Virus record (IMG/VR): IMGVR_UViG_3300005563_000044
Coordinates: 1-48,401 of that record
Source of the DNA: a virus
Reading direction: 5' to 3' (one strand)
DNA length: 48,401 nt
Under the pieces are notes generated by a model, which was not told where the DNA came from, did no database searches, and was given only the letters and a program-made list of their open reading frames with translations. Every line of letters starts with the position of its first letter. The stretch's first letter is position 1. Below, one piece after another: positions 9,084-17,108 of this stretch. A program made the position numbers and the translations under genes.

Positions 9084-9431
9084 ATGTTGTTGTTCAGATT
9101 CGTTGCGGCGATCTTTCCATTCGTCAGGGAGATGTTGTTCCCTGGGAAGTCGACCAAAGAGATCTTGATGGAGAACAAGCTGGCGGTGGCTTTGGCTGCC
9201 ATGCTGGCTTGTTCCGTCTACCTGAATTACTTCATGGTCAAGCGTGTTTATGAAATTGCGCAAGAGCGCAAAGCTGAACACGTGCACCATGCTGATGGTG
9301 GGGCTTCCGATGCGGCTGCGGCGGCGTCGGCTGGTATTGCAGCGGCTTCGGCTCCGGTCACCCCGGCGTCTGATCCGGCGCAAGACGATCTGGCTCAACG
9401 CCTGAATGCCCTGTTCGGAAACAAACCTTGA
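9084..9431 (+). CDS. Small membrane protein, possible inner-membrane spanin or holin-like
   Basis: The ATG at 9084 has GAGG nine bases upstream; an in-frame TTG at 9069 is less likely. The 115-residue product has a hydrophobic, partly amphipathic first 20 residues and a clear membrane segment at about residues 32-51. A charged stretch and an Ala-rich tail (residues 75-100) follow. The next gene, 13 bp downstream, encodes a lipoprotein. A membrane protein followed by a proline-rich lipoprotein is the usual arrangement of inner and outer spanin subunits that fuse the Gram-negative membranes during lysis. No endolysin is adjacent and there is no strong coiled coil, so the spanin call is tentative. 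Confidence 0.6.
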   Translation: MLLFRFVAAIFPFVREMLFPGKSTKEILMENKLAVALAAMLACSVYLNYFMVKRVYEIAQERKAEHVHHADGGASDAAAAASAGIAAASAPVTPASDPAQDDLAQRLNALFGNKP

Positions 9432-9444
9432 AGAGATACCCACC

Positions 9445-9897
9445 ATGAAACACACCCGTCGCTTCCATCGTGGACTCCTCTTGGTTGTCGGGTCCTTGGC
9501 CATCCTCAGCTTTGACAGCTGCACGGTGTACAAGGACCCGCTCCTTGTCAAATATGACGACTTGGAGCAGCGGCGCCAATTGGAAGCAGTCCTGGCCAAT
9601 TCGCATACCCCGCAGCCTCCGGCACCAGCGCCCTCCAAACCAGTCGAACCCGATCCGCCGACCAAAAAGATCTTGGCGTGCGACAAGTTCGTGATGCCCA
9701 CGGTCGGTGAAATCCCTCGGTTGACACCCCAACAGATTGCGGTGGTCACCAGTACCAACGACGTCAAGGTCTCCAACACCATCTTGGTAGACGAGCTGGA
9801 GAAGATCTACAAATACACCTCGACTTATCAAAAAGCACTCGAAGCGGCTATGACCAAGCACACCAGATCGTGCCACCGGGTCACCGTCGAGAAGTAA
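9445..9897 (+). CDS. Probable lipoprotein, possible outer-membrane spanin
   Basis: This 150-residue protein starts with a basic stretch, a hydrophobic core (LLLVVGSLAI) and a lipobox-like LSFDSC with Cys26 as the likely lipidated residue. Asp at -2 and Ser at -1 are somewhat unusual for a lipobox. A proline-rich linker (PQPPAPAP, residues about 52-72) follows, typical of outer spanins. The C-terminal half has two more cysteines and helical sequence, longer than classic Rz1 proteins. It probably works with the preceding membrane protein in host lysis, or it may be another surface lipoprotein. Confidence 0.6.
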   Translation: MKHTRRFHRGLLLVVGSLAILSFDSCTVYKDPLLVKYDDLEQRRQLEAVLANSHTPQPPAPAPSKPVEPDPPTKKILACDKFVMPTVGEIPRLTPQQIAVVTSTNDVKVSNTILVDELEKIYKYTSTYQKALEAAMTKHTRSCHRVTVEK

Positions 9898-9966
9898 ATC
9901 CTGTCCAAAAAGGTCGTTAAATACGCAGTTCGATGATCCTTTGTACAGGTGTGTTGGAGCTCAACA

Positions 9967-11604
9967 ATGACTGAAGAAGTGATCACCGTGGTTGAAGAAA
10001 CCCCGGTCGCGAAGAAGAAAGAAAAAGAGACGCCCCCGGTCGCTGTCATCGGCATGGTTGCCTATGTCGACGCAGGCGCTCGTCCCAATCCCGGTTGCGG
10101 GGGTATCGGCATGCACGCCTATACCTACTCGACTGCCTCTGCTTTGAAGGGGGTCGGTCTGGGCAATGTCGTGGCCAGCACGCACGGTTACGTGGCCAAG
10201 GAACAGACCGCTTCGCTTTGGGGCAAGGAACGCACCAAAGAACAGATGGCCCAGGCGCTGACCAGTGGCAAGGTCTACCAAGTCGTTCCCTCGCAGTACA
10301 TCGACTACTTCCGCACGGTGCCCGGTCCCAACGCCACCAACAACATCGGCGAGATCGAAGCGGTGATCTACGCGATGGACGAGGCGATGAAGCGCGAGGC
10401 CTGCCACCTGCAGGTCTACTCGGACTCGGAGATGACCTGCAAGGCCCTGAACGGCTGGGTCGATCGCTGGGCAGCCAACAACTGGTGTCGTCCCAATGGC
10501 GTGCCCATCGCCAACCCCCAGTACTGGAAGCGGGCGCTCGAACGCATGCAGACCCTGCAAAAGCTGGGGATCACGTTCAAGATCGACTGGATTCGTTCCC
10601 ACAACGGCGATCTGGGCAACGAGCTGTCGGACGTACTGGCCACCATGGGTGTGTTCGAATCGCAGCGCGGTCGCAACATCGAACGTGAAGTCGTCAGCTC
10701 GCCCGATGGCTACTGGAAGATGTCGATCGAACGCCATCCGTTCCTGGCCAGCCCCAAGCTGTACTTCAACACGATGTCGGGTGCCAACATCCCGGGCACG
10801 TACTACCTGGGTCACCACGGCAAGGACGACGACCAGATCGGCACGCGGGACCCGGAAACGCACTACGCCATCATCCATCTGGCCGAACCGATTCCCGTGC
10901 TGGAGAACCTGCGTAAGCACCAGGAAGAGACCAGCAAGTACGCTGACTCGATCTTCCAGATGTACATGGACCGGGTCTTCAACCCGGATCAGTTCCGCTT
11001 TTTGGTCAGCCACGAAAGCGTGGCCATCGAGCCGACCAACGGCTACCGCGACGATCTGACGTTCGTCAACGGGCCGGTGCTGACCAAGCAATTCAAGCCT
11101 TCCTTGCTCTCGCGGCGTGTTGTCGACGCGGTGACCAACCTGGACATGGTCTTGGAGCAGTTCAAGAACAACGACCCGCAATTGCAGGTCGTGGATCTGA
11201 CGAGCTACCTCTACGACCTGGAAACCAAGAAGGTCAAGGGCAAGAAGGGCGAACCCGACTACGATACGGTCGAGTACACGCTCAAGAAGGATTTGGTGGT
11301 CGGAACGGCCTCTCTGGACGTCTCTTTCCCCAATCCGTTCTACCCGGAGACCACCTACAACCTGACGCTGACCCTCGGAACGGACCTGCTCGAGCGCAAC
11401 TCGCTCAAGCGCCTGGAAGAGTACAAGCCCAAGGTTTTCCTGGTGATCTGGAAAGAAAGTGAGATGGCTTTCCGGTTCGCCACCATCATCCAAGCCGGTG
11501 ATGACGAGGGAATCTGGTCGGCCGGCGCCAGCAATCTTCGCCTGGTCCCGCCTCCCGGGGCTGAACCCAAGGCTGAAGAACCCAAGAAAACCAAGAAGAA
11601 GTAA
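9967..11604 (+). CDS. RNase H-like protein with a ~300-residue C-terminal extension
   Basis: The ATG at 9967 has GGAG nine bases upstream. The N-terminal part (residues about 30-235 of 545) carries the RNase HI pattern. These are YVDAGARPNPGCGG with the first catalytic Asp, GEIEAV with Glu near 129, YSDSEM with Asp near 152, and SHNGDLGNELSD with the last Asp near 221. The domain should cut RNA in RNA-DNA hybrids, for example removing primers or R-loops during phage replication. The remaining 300 residues match nothing I recognise and end in a Lys-rich tail (KAEEPKKTKKK). A 60-residue insertion between the first motif and the Glu motif makes this domain longer than the bacterial enzyme. Confidence 0.82.
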   Translation: MTEEVITVVEETPVAKKKEKETPPVAVIGMVAYVDAGARPNPGCGGIGMHAYTYSTASALKGVGLGNVVASTHGYVAKEQTASLWGKERTKEQMAQALTSGKVYQVVPSQYIDYFRTVPGPNATNNIGEIEAVIYAMDEAMKREACHLQVYSDSEMTCKALNGWVDRWAANNWCRPNGVPIANPQYWKRALERMQTLQKLGITFKIDWIRSHNGDLGNELSDVLATMGVFESQRGRNIEREVVSSPDGYWKMSIERHPFLASPKLYFNTMSGANIPGTYYLGHHGKDDDQIGTRDPETHYAIIHLAEPIPVLENLRKHQEETSKYADSIFQMYMDRVFNPDQFRFLVSHESVAIEPTNGYRDDLTFVNGPVLTKQFKPSLLSRRVVDAVTNLDMVLEQFKNNDPQLQVVDLTSYLYDLETKKVKGKKGEPDYDTVEYTLKKDLVVGTASLDVSFPNPFYPETTYNLTLTLGTDLLERNSLKRLEEYKPKVFLVIWKESEMAFRFATIIQAGDDEGIWSAGASNLRLVPPPGAEPKAEEPKKTKKK

Positions 11605-11690
11605 TTGTCCTGAGACGGGGGTGCATGAGTATCGTATGTAGCGATGCCCATCGCCCCCTATTCTAAACCCTTCTTGAGGTTCCACCCACC

Positions 11691-12110
11691 ATGTCTGCCC
11701 CCTCTGCCACGCAGAACAAGCCAAGTGTCGTCCGTGAAGCCTTTGCCAGTGTCCTGGCACGGACGTTTACCGACAGCATGAAACGCGCCATCCTGTTCGC
11801 GTCGCTGGCGGCCAGCCAGGACGGACCGCGGTTCTCCAAAGAGATGATCCACAAGCTCAACAAGGTCATGGTGCTGGCCAACAGCGACCAGCCCCTGGAA
11901 ATCCCGGTCATGCTCAGCCGCGTGATCTGGTCGGGCGATCGTGGAGATCAGGTGCTGTACGCGATGACTCAGTGCAAGACGCAGGACGAAGCCGTCGAGC
12001 ATCTGATGAGCGTCATTCCCAACTGGTTGCGCTACGGCAACCTGAAGGGCATGCGCGAGGACCTGATGAAGATGGTGCGCTCCAGCGAGTTCCTGGTGGT
12101 CAACCACTGA
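11691..12110 (+). CDS. Hypothetical protein, 139 residues
   Basis: A soluble, mostly helical protein with no signal peptide, membrane segment or catalytic motif. It has many Met and Leu residues and a basic face (KEMIHKLNKVMVLA). GAGG lies 12 nt upstream of the ATG. It follows the RNase H gene by 86 bp and ends before a bidirectional hairpin. I do not recognise the family; the replication-gene setting is the only clue. Confidence 0.75.
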   Translation: MSAPSATQNKPSVVREAFASVLARTFTDSMKRAILFASLAASQDGPRFSKEMIHKLNKVMVLANSDQPLEIPVMLSRVIWSGDRGDQVLYAMTQCKTQDEAVEHLMSVIPNWLRYGNLKGMREDLMKMVRSSEFLVVNH

Positions 12111-12159
12111 CGGACTTTTCGGACCTGCGCACTTACCGTTTCGGGGGAAAAGCAGGAAA

Positions 12160-12203
12160 GACAGCATAATCGGGGAGCCGCAAGGGCTCCCCTTTATGCC
12201 GCC
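12160..12203. terminator. Bidirectional hairpin terminator with TATGCYGYC flanks
   Basis: GGGGAGCC (12172-12179) pairs with GGCTCCCC (12185-12192) around the loop GCAAG. TTTATGCCGCC follows on the plus strand and ATTATGCTGTC on the minus strand, so the outer arms also partly pair. It separates convergent genes ending at 12110 (plus) and 12203 (minus). Confidence 0.8.
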
Positions 12204-12547
12204 TAGAGAATGTCGTTGTCTACCGGAAGGTAGACTTCAGGTATTCGTGGAAGCTCTACCGTCTTACCAGCCAGCTCGTGTCCGCAGTCTTCTGCAAACA
12301 TGATCTTCCCATTTGCCAGGGTGTAGTGGCAGGCAATCCAACTTCTAACCCCTTCTCGTTTGATTGAGACCTGGGAGAAGTTCAAAGACGGACTGAAGGT
12401 CGGACATTCCCGGTTACCGTTGAAGTACCAACGGTTTCCTTTTCCATCACCGCCGTGAATGGGAATCGAATGTAGCGTCTTACAGCCTGGGCAGTAATGA
12501 CCCCACGACGCGTTTCCCATGTCACGCAGGAAAGGCGGCCAGCACAC
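12203..12547 (-). CDS. DUF6527-like small zinc-ribbon phage protein
   Basis: This 114-residue protein starts with GTG (12545-12547), preceded by AAGGAG at the right distance inside the end of the upstream gene. It shows the pattern of a small phage family: YCPGCKTLH, a WYFNGN ... PTFSPSL core, a CHYTLANGKI segment and DCGHELAGKTVELP. The paired Cys (CPGC) plus later Cys/His residues suggest a metal-binding fold. Members are common in phage genomes and of unknown function, sometimes mislabelled as ammonia monooxygenase. It overlaps the ribosome-binding site of its upstream neighbour's end, so expression is probably coupled. Confidence 0.72.
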   Translation of the reverse strand: MCWPPFLRDMGNASWGHYCPGCKTLHSIPIHGGDGKGNRWYFNGNRECPTFSPSLNFSQVSIKREGVRSWIACHYTLANGKIMFAEDCGHELAGKTVELPRIPEVYLPVDNDIL

Positions 12548-12550
12548 GAC

Positions 12551-13441
12551 TTACTCCTTCAGGAGCGCCGGCATGGCCTTCATGTTCGTCTCGGTGATGT
12601 TGGACAGCGTCCAGACGCGGAACATCGTCACCGAGTAGAACTCGACCTCACGGGCGGCCGACAGCGTGCCTTCGGACAGGTTCTTGAGCGTGGCAGCCGA
12701 GCTGCTATCGAGCTCGCCGGCGTGCACAGCGTTCTTGAGCGCGTCCAGCAGGTCCATGATGTCCTTGACGGTGGCTTGCACGACATCCGGCTTGGTCAGC
12801 TCGGCGTCACGACGCAGGTCACCCAGGCCATTCAGGAACGGCTTCCAATCGGCGTTGCGGGTGAAGCACTCGCCCACCGACGACTTGGCCGTGGTCGAGC
12901 CGTGGGTGAAGAACTGACCGATCTCCTTCTGGTAGTGCTCACGCTCGGCGTCGCGCTTGGCCAGGAAGGCGAGGTCGCGCGAGCTGTTCATCGTGGCGTT
13001 CTTGCTCGAGACGATGCGGCTGAGGAACTGCGCGTACGGGTTGAGCACTTCACCGATCACACCCGAGGCGTGCTTGGTGCACAGCGCCAGCGCTTCGACG
13101 TAGGGGACCATGTGACCCTTGAAGCCTTCGGGCACGTACCAGCGCAGGTTCGTGATGGACATGTAGCGCTGGGCTTCCATGAGCATCAGGAACTTGCGGA
13201 ACTCGTTGTAGTTCAGGACCTCGTCGGTGGGCTTTTCGATGGACGCCAGCTGGCTGTCCTTGCCGATCAGACGGGTCAGGAAACCCTTGGTGGTGTCCAC
13301 GAGCGAAGGGACGACGTTGCGCAGCGTGGTCGTGAAATTGGCCAGGTGTTCCGATTCCAGCGAACACCGCGCACCGATGCGCTCGAGGTCACGCAGCGTG
13401 ACGGGTTCGGGACGGGCCAGGGTAGACAGGATTTTGGACAT
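12551..13441 (-). CDS. Hypothetical protein, 296 residues, possible virion protein
   Basis: A soluble, largely helical protein starting at the ATG 13439-13441. No nucleotide-binding motif, signal peptide or membrane segment is visible. Codon use is strongly biased to GC-ending codons, as in the abundant structural genes of this window. It is transcribed leftward, opposite to the replication genes on either side, with a 141-bp divergent region upstream. Strong codon bias and separate transcription hint at a late, abundant product such as an internal head protein, but this is inference only. Confidence 0.75.
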   Translation of the reverse strand: MSKILSTLARPEPVTLRDLERIGARCSLESEHLANFTTTLRNVVPSLVDTTKGFLTRLIGKDSQLASIEKPTDEVLNYNEFRKFLMLMEAQRYMSITNLRWYVPEGFKGHMVPYVEALALCTKHASGVIGEVLNPYAQFLSRIVSSKNATMNSSRDLAFLAKRDAEREHYQKEIGQFFTHGSTTAKSSVGECFTRNADWKPFLNGLGDLRRDAELTKPDVVQATVKDIMDLLDALKNAVHAGELDSSSAATLKNLSEGTLSAAREVEFYSVTMFRVWTLSNITETNMKAMPALLKE

Positions 13442-13582
13442 GGTTCACCATTGGTAAAAGGCCGTGCCCGCCTCAGATGGCGTACACGTTGGATTTGATC
13501 ACAGGATAATCGCCACAATTTACGTACTCGAGGATTTCTTTGAAAAAGACTCCCACAAGCCCTGCCAAAGGACTGTACGAAT
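13442..13582. promoter_or_regulatory. Divergent intergenic region before the RecA/UvsX-like gene
   Basis: This 141-bp stretch lies between divergent genes and is AT-richer than its surroundings (for example TTGGATTTGATCACAGG). It must contain opposed start signals. AAAGGA near 13565 is the likely ribosome-binding site of the rightward gene. I see no convincing consensus promoter. Confidence 0.35.
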
Positions 13583-15076
13583 ATGGACCTCCGTCCCAAC
13601 TTTGAACTTGCCCCGATCGTGAAACTCATGATCAACATCGGTGCACTGGTCGACATCCCGACCGGCTCGTACCTGAAGGGCAAACACGGCGAACATATCC
13701 TCAATGGTGGCCTGGGCATTTTGTCCGGCGTCGTGGGGATCGGCAACAACTTCAAGTCCACCGTCGCCGACTGGATGCTGCTGATGGCGACCTCGCGTTT
13801 CAAGGGATCGTACTTGAACACGTACGACACCGAGGTCAACATCCATGAAGACCACAAGCGCAAGTTCTACCAGAAGATCTTCGGCTTCAAGGGTGAAGAC
13901 ATCCTGAAGACCGGACGCTGGACCATCACCGACAAGACCAAGTACACCGGTGATGAGTACTACGACAAGATGAAGACCTATCAGCTGGACAAAAAGAAGT
14001 TCGCTGACAAGATCATGATCACCACACCGTTCCTGGACCGGGACGGCAAGAGCCTGCTCAAGGTGATCCAGCCGACCTTCCGCGGCATCGACTCGTTCTC
14101 CGAATTCGTCACGCAAGACGTGATCAAGATGCAGGACGACAACGAGCTGGGTGAAGCTGGTGGCAACACCATCTTCATGCGCCAGGGTCTGCAGAAGTCG
14201 CGCTTCCTGATGGAGGTCCCAGGCAACGCCACGGCCGCCTACGACTACGTCATGCTCACGGCCCACATCGGCACCGAGTTCTCGATGGACCCGCGCAATC
14301 CGCCGCCCAAGAAGCTCCAGCATCTGAAGGGTGGCCAGAAGATCAAGGGCGCTCCCGAGAAGTTCACGTTCTCGACGAACAACTGCTGGCATTGCTACAA
14401 CGCAGCGCCATTCATCGACCAGGGCACCAAAGGCCCTGCGTATCCGCGCTCGCCCACGGATGACATGGTCGGCGACACGGATCTGAACATCGTCACGATC
14501 CGACAGCTTCGTTCGAAGTCCGGCCCTTCAGGCATGGCCATCGAACTCGTGGTCTCGCAGCAAGAAGGCGTTCTGCCCTCGCTGAGCGAGTTCCACTACA
14601 TCAAGGAAAACGAACGCTTCGGTCTGGAAGGCAACGTGCAGAACTACGTTCTGGCGCTGTGCCCCGAGATCAAGCTGTCGCGGACCACGGTGCGTGGCAA
14701 GATCGACAAGCACCCGGAACTGCGCCGGGCGCTCAACATCTGCGCGGAGCTCTGCCAGATCACCGATCTGTGGCACCACATGGACCAGCGCCTGCTGTGC
14801 ACACCCAAGCAGCTGTACGACGACCTGAAGGCTCGCGGCTACGACTGGGAGATCCTGCTGAACACGCGTGGCTACTGGGTCAGCCAGGACAAGGAAGCTG
14901 AAGAGCCGCCGTTCCTGTCCACGATGGACTTGCTGCTCATGCGCGCCGGCATCTACGTGCCCTACTGGTACAGCAAGGAGCTGCTGGCCAAGGTCAACAC
15001 GAAGCTGTCGCCCAACTTCGTGCCCAACGAAATCGCCGTGCTGGAACGCCAGCTCGATGTTCCGGCCGAGGCCTGA
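13583..15076 (+). CDS. RecA/UvsX-like ATPase, probable recombinase or replicative motor
   Basis: This 497-residue protein has a Walker A-like loop GIGNNFKS at residues about 53-60. The last Gly of the usual GKS is Phe, as in T4 UvsX (GPSKSFKS). Next come YDTEVN, the usual acidic strand after the P-loop, and FRGIDSFSEF, which matches the 'viDS' Walker B region of RecA-type ATPases. A Met/His-rich strand (YVMLTAHIGTE) and a basic strand (RQLRSKSG) with an amphipathic continuation resemble the DNA-facing loops of that fold. The C-terminal 150 residues are specific. It probably binds DNA with ATP in recombination-dependent replication; a DnaB/RadA-type helicase is the alternative. The stop overlaps the next start (TGATG). 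Confidence 0.68.
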   Translation: MDLRPNFELAPIVKLMINIGALVDIPTGSYLKGKHGEHILNGGLGILSGVVGIGNNFKSTVADWMLLMATSRFKGSYLNTYDTEVNIHEDHKRKFYQKIFGFKGEDILKTGRWTITDKTKYTGDEYYDKMKTYQLDKKKFADKIMITTPFLDRDGKSLLKVIQPTFRGIDSFSEFVTQDVIKMQDDNELGEAGGNTIFMRQGLQKSRFLMEVPGNATAAYDYVMLTAHIGTEFSMDPRNPPPKKLQHLKGGQKIKGAPEKFTFSTNNCWHCYNAAPFIDQGTKGPAYPRSPTDDMVGDTDLNIVTIRQLRSKSGPSGMAIELVVSQQEGVLPSLSEFHYIKENERFGLEGNVQNYVLALCPEIKLSRTTVRGKIDKHPELRRALNICAELCQITDLWHHMDQRLLCTPKQLYDDLKARGYDWEILLNTRGYWVSQDKEAEEPPFLSTMDLLLMRAGIYVPYWYSKELLAKVNTKLSPNFVPNEIAVLERQLDVPAEA

Positions 15077-15531
15077 TGGACATCCAACCTTTGACGCTAC
15101 TGCAGATCATCTCGTACGGGCATGAACCCCCGAACACGGATGACTTCTACAGAGCGTGCGACCAGGCAACGCATTTGATCTGCAATGTGCTTCCGAGAAA
15201 GACGATCGACGTCACCGTCGAAGGTCCGGAAGAGTTCGTCAAGATCAACCCGTTGTCGGTCCTCTATGATTTTGTCGCAGCGCTTCAGCGAACCATCACT
15301 GACGGCGTTGGCATCTCCGAGCCGAACGATGCATTGGGACTGGCCCAGCTTGCTGTCCACAACTTTGTGACTCGCGTGATGCCGCACTGCACGTACTCTT
15401 TCCGGCCCAGGTTTTCCCGACCTCACTCGGCCCTCCTTCTGCCTGCACGCGATTCCTGGGGCAAGCTCATCGTCAAGAGAGTGCTGCTCCAGAATCAATA
15501 CACCGACTTCAAGGAAGTACCTCGATCATGA
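15076..15531 (+). CDS. Hypothetical protein, 151 residues
   Basis: It starts inside the stop of the RecA/UvsX-like gene (TGATG) and is translationally coupled to it, so a linked replication or recombination role is plausible. The sequence is mixed alpha/beta with a basic C-terminal third (YSFRPRFSRPHS) that could contact nucleic acid. No known motif was recognised. Its stop overlaps the next start (ATGA). Confidence 0.75.
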   Translation: MDIQPLTLLQIISYGHEPPNTDDFYRACDQATHLICNVLPRKTIDVTVEGPEEFVKINPLSVLYDFVAALQRTITDGVGISEPNDALGLAQLAVHNFVTRVMPHCTYSFRPRFSRPHSALLLPARDSWGKLIVKRVLLQNQYTDFKEVPRS

Positions 15532-15959
15532 CCACCGCTGTCCTCTCCCTTCCCACGGAGGAGAACAAGACCTCCGTGCTCTACCAACCGGGCGCTGGTC
15601 CGGTCGAAGCGTTCGATCCCGCGGACGCCGTCTGCAAGGAACTGATGTTCGCCGGTCACAAGGACCCGTTTCGCTGGCTGACGGGCATCGACCCCAATGC
15701 GGTCGATCCGGACGTCGACGTGAACCTGCGGCGCTTTCTGGTCAACCGCCAGCTGCGCATGGTGCTGGGTTCGTGCGACGAAATCGACACGACTGTCGAG
15801 CGCTACTGCCTGGTCGACAAGGGCACCGACGACGCGTGGGTCATGCTGATCAAGGAATCGGTGGCGCCCACGATGGCCAAGAACAACCTGCCCAACCTGC
15901 CGCCCGTCGTGCAGCAAGCGCAGGCCCCGGACGCTCCTTCGGAAGCGTCTCCGACCTGA
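15528..15959 (+). CDS. Hypothetical protein, 143 residues
   Basis: Overlaps both neighbours (ATGA at its start, TGATG at its end), so it is part of a tightly coupled group of at least four genes from 13583 to 16387. It is acidic and soluble, with a low-complexity end rich in Pro and Ala (QQAQAPDAPSEASPT). The middle (LRRFLVNRQLRMVLGSCDE) looks helical. No family recognised. Confidence 0.75.
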   Translation: MTTAVLSLPTEENKTSVLYQPGAGPVEAFDPADAVCKELMFAGHKDPFRWLTGIDPNAVDPDVDVNLRRFLVNRQLRMVLGSCDEIDTTVERYCLVDKGTDDAWVMLIKESVAPTMAKNNLPNLPPVVQQAQAPDAPSEASPT

Positions 15960-16387
15960 TGAAGGTCTACCCGCCTCCGGCTATTAGCTACGATGACTAC
16001 ACTTCTTTCGAGAAGCGGGTCATCGTGGCCGGTAGCCGGAGTTATTCCGACTACAAGCAGTTCTGCCAGGTGTTTGCCTGGTACTTGGAGTTCTTTGAGC
16101 TCGGGAATGCTTTGATCATTTCGGGTGATGCCCGCCATGGTCCGGACGCAATGGCAATCCAGTATTGCATCGAACACAACAAACCCTATCTGCCCATGCC
16201 GGCCGATTGGGACAAGTTGGGTAAAGGCGCCGGCTACGCTCGAAATGCGGATATGGACAAGATATCCACTCATTTGCTGGCCTTCTGGGACTGTCAGTCC
16301 CGAGGCACTCGAAACATGATCGAGATTAGCTACAAGTCCAAGAAGAACGTCAAAGTCGTCTTGGTCTTGGGTGATCACGAACGCTGA
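15959..16387 (+). CDS. DUF2493 / SLOG-domain (YspA-like) nucleotide-binding protein
   Basis: The 142-residue product fits the DUF2493 family of the SLOG superfamily. It has a first strand and loop VIVAGSRSY (residues about 20-29), an ISGDARHGPDAMAI segment (54-68) and PADWDKLGKGAGYARN (80-96). FWDCQSRGTRNMI near 112-125 completes the pattern. The SGDARHG and SRGT loops form the nucleotide-ligand pocket in SLOG folds. Members probably bind or process nucleotide-derived ligands; none has a settled function in phages. The start overlaps the preceding stop (TGATG). Because other SLOG domains act in NAD/ADP-ribose-based defence, a part in handling nucleotide signals is a reasonable guess. Confidence 0.85.
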   Translation: MKVYPPPAISYDDYTSFEKRVIVAGSRSYSDYKQFCQVFAWYLEFFELGNALIISGDARHGPDAMAIQYCIEHNKPYLPMPADWDKLGKGAGYARNADMDKISTHLLAFWDCQSRGTRNMIEISYKSKKNVKVVLVLGDHER

Positions 16388-16398
16388 AGGAACCTTTC

Positions 16399-17073
16399 AT
16401 GGCCAAGAATCGAGCTGCGGCTCAAAAGCTTTGCATCGAACTTGTGGAATCGATCCTTCCCGGTGGCATCAACCGGGAGGCGTACGAGCACATGTTCTCG
16501 CAGTTGAGCGACGAGGAATTTCACGAGTGGATCGAAGGCCTGAAAAAGGGCGACATCCGCTTGTGCATCATCGCTCCGAACCAGACCAAGCCCCAACTGA
16601 CGGTCGAACGCAACTTCGAAGTGGCCAAGAAGATCGGCCACGAGTTCTTCGAACGCGTCTGGATGGACTCCAAAGCCGGATCGGCGGCGTACCTGTCCAA
16701 CACGCCGTACCTGGTGGTGGATCTGCCGCTGCGTCGCCAAGCGCAGCTGCTGGTCAAGAAGATCTCCATTCCCGAAAACAACCAGTCGGTGGACAACCTG
16801 ACCGGTCAAGCCACGGGCGTGTCCAAGGGCTCCAAGATCTCGTATCCGGAGCTCAACATTCTGACCGCCCACAATCTGACGAGCTGCATCACCGAGCTCG
16901 TGAAGTACCGCGGCGGCGACACGCAAGGCTTCCAGGCGATGAACGATGCGATCTCGCGCACTGGTGAAGTCTCTCTCAAGGCGATCGAAGGACTGGGCAC
17001 GCAAGTGCAGTCCACGGTCACGCTTTCCACCTACTTGACCAGCATGCACCTTTCGAACTCTTTGCTTGCGTAA
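16399..17073 (+). CDS. Probable detached C-terminal piece of an RNA polymerase beta subunit
   Basis: This 224-residue protein has a central segment matching the C-terminal region of bacterial beta. TGQATGVSKGSKISYPELN (residues about 136-154) corresponds to [20 protein letters not shown], and NILTAHNLTSCITELVKYR corresponds to the following helix that ends in LQEML. The region before it (VVDLPLRRQAQLLVKK) matches MLKLNHLVDDK. The 1,474-residue beta gene at 33155 ends just before this region. phiKZ-type phages split beta and beta' over several genes, so this fits a separate clamp/C-terminal module. Similarity is distant and judged by eye. GAAGGAA precedes the ATG. It could belong to the virion or the non-virion polymerase. 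Confidence 0.62.
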   Translation: MAKNRAAAQKLCIELVESILPGGINREAYEHMFSQLSDEEFHEWIEGLKKGDIRLCIIAPNQTKPQLTVERNFEVAKKIGHEFFERVWMDSKAGSAAYLSNTPYLVVDLPLRRQAQLLVKKISIPENNQSVDNLTGQATGVSKGSKISYPELNILTAHNLTSCITELVKYRGGDTQGFQAMNDAISRTGEVSLKAIEGLGTQVQSTVTLSTYLTSMHLSNSLLA

Positions 17074-17108
17074 AGGCTGGTGTTGGTTGGGTTCAATCTT
17101 AAGAATCC

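Noticed and set aside
9961-11760. 599-codon antisense frame opposite the RNase H gene
   Set aside because: The plus frame contains the RNase H catalytic motifs and a proper start; the antisense product is composition-driven.
13583-15076. Considered a DnaB-type replicative helicase
   Set aside because: The FKS Walker A and the DS-type second motif fit RecA/UvsX better; left as an alternative since DnaB-like motifs cannot be excluded by eye.
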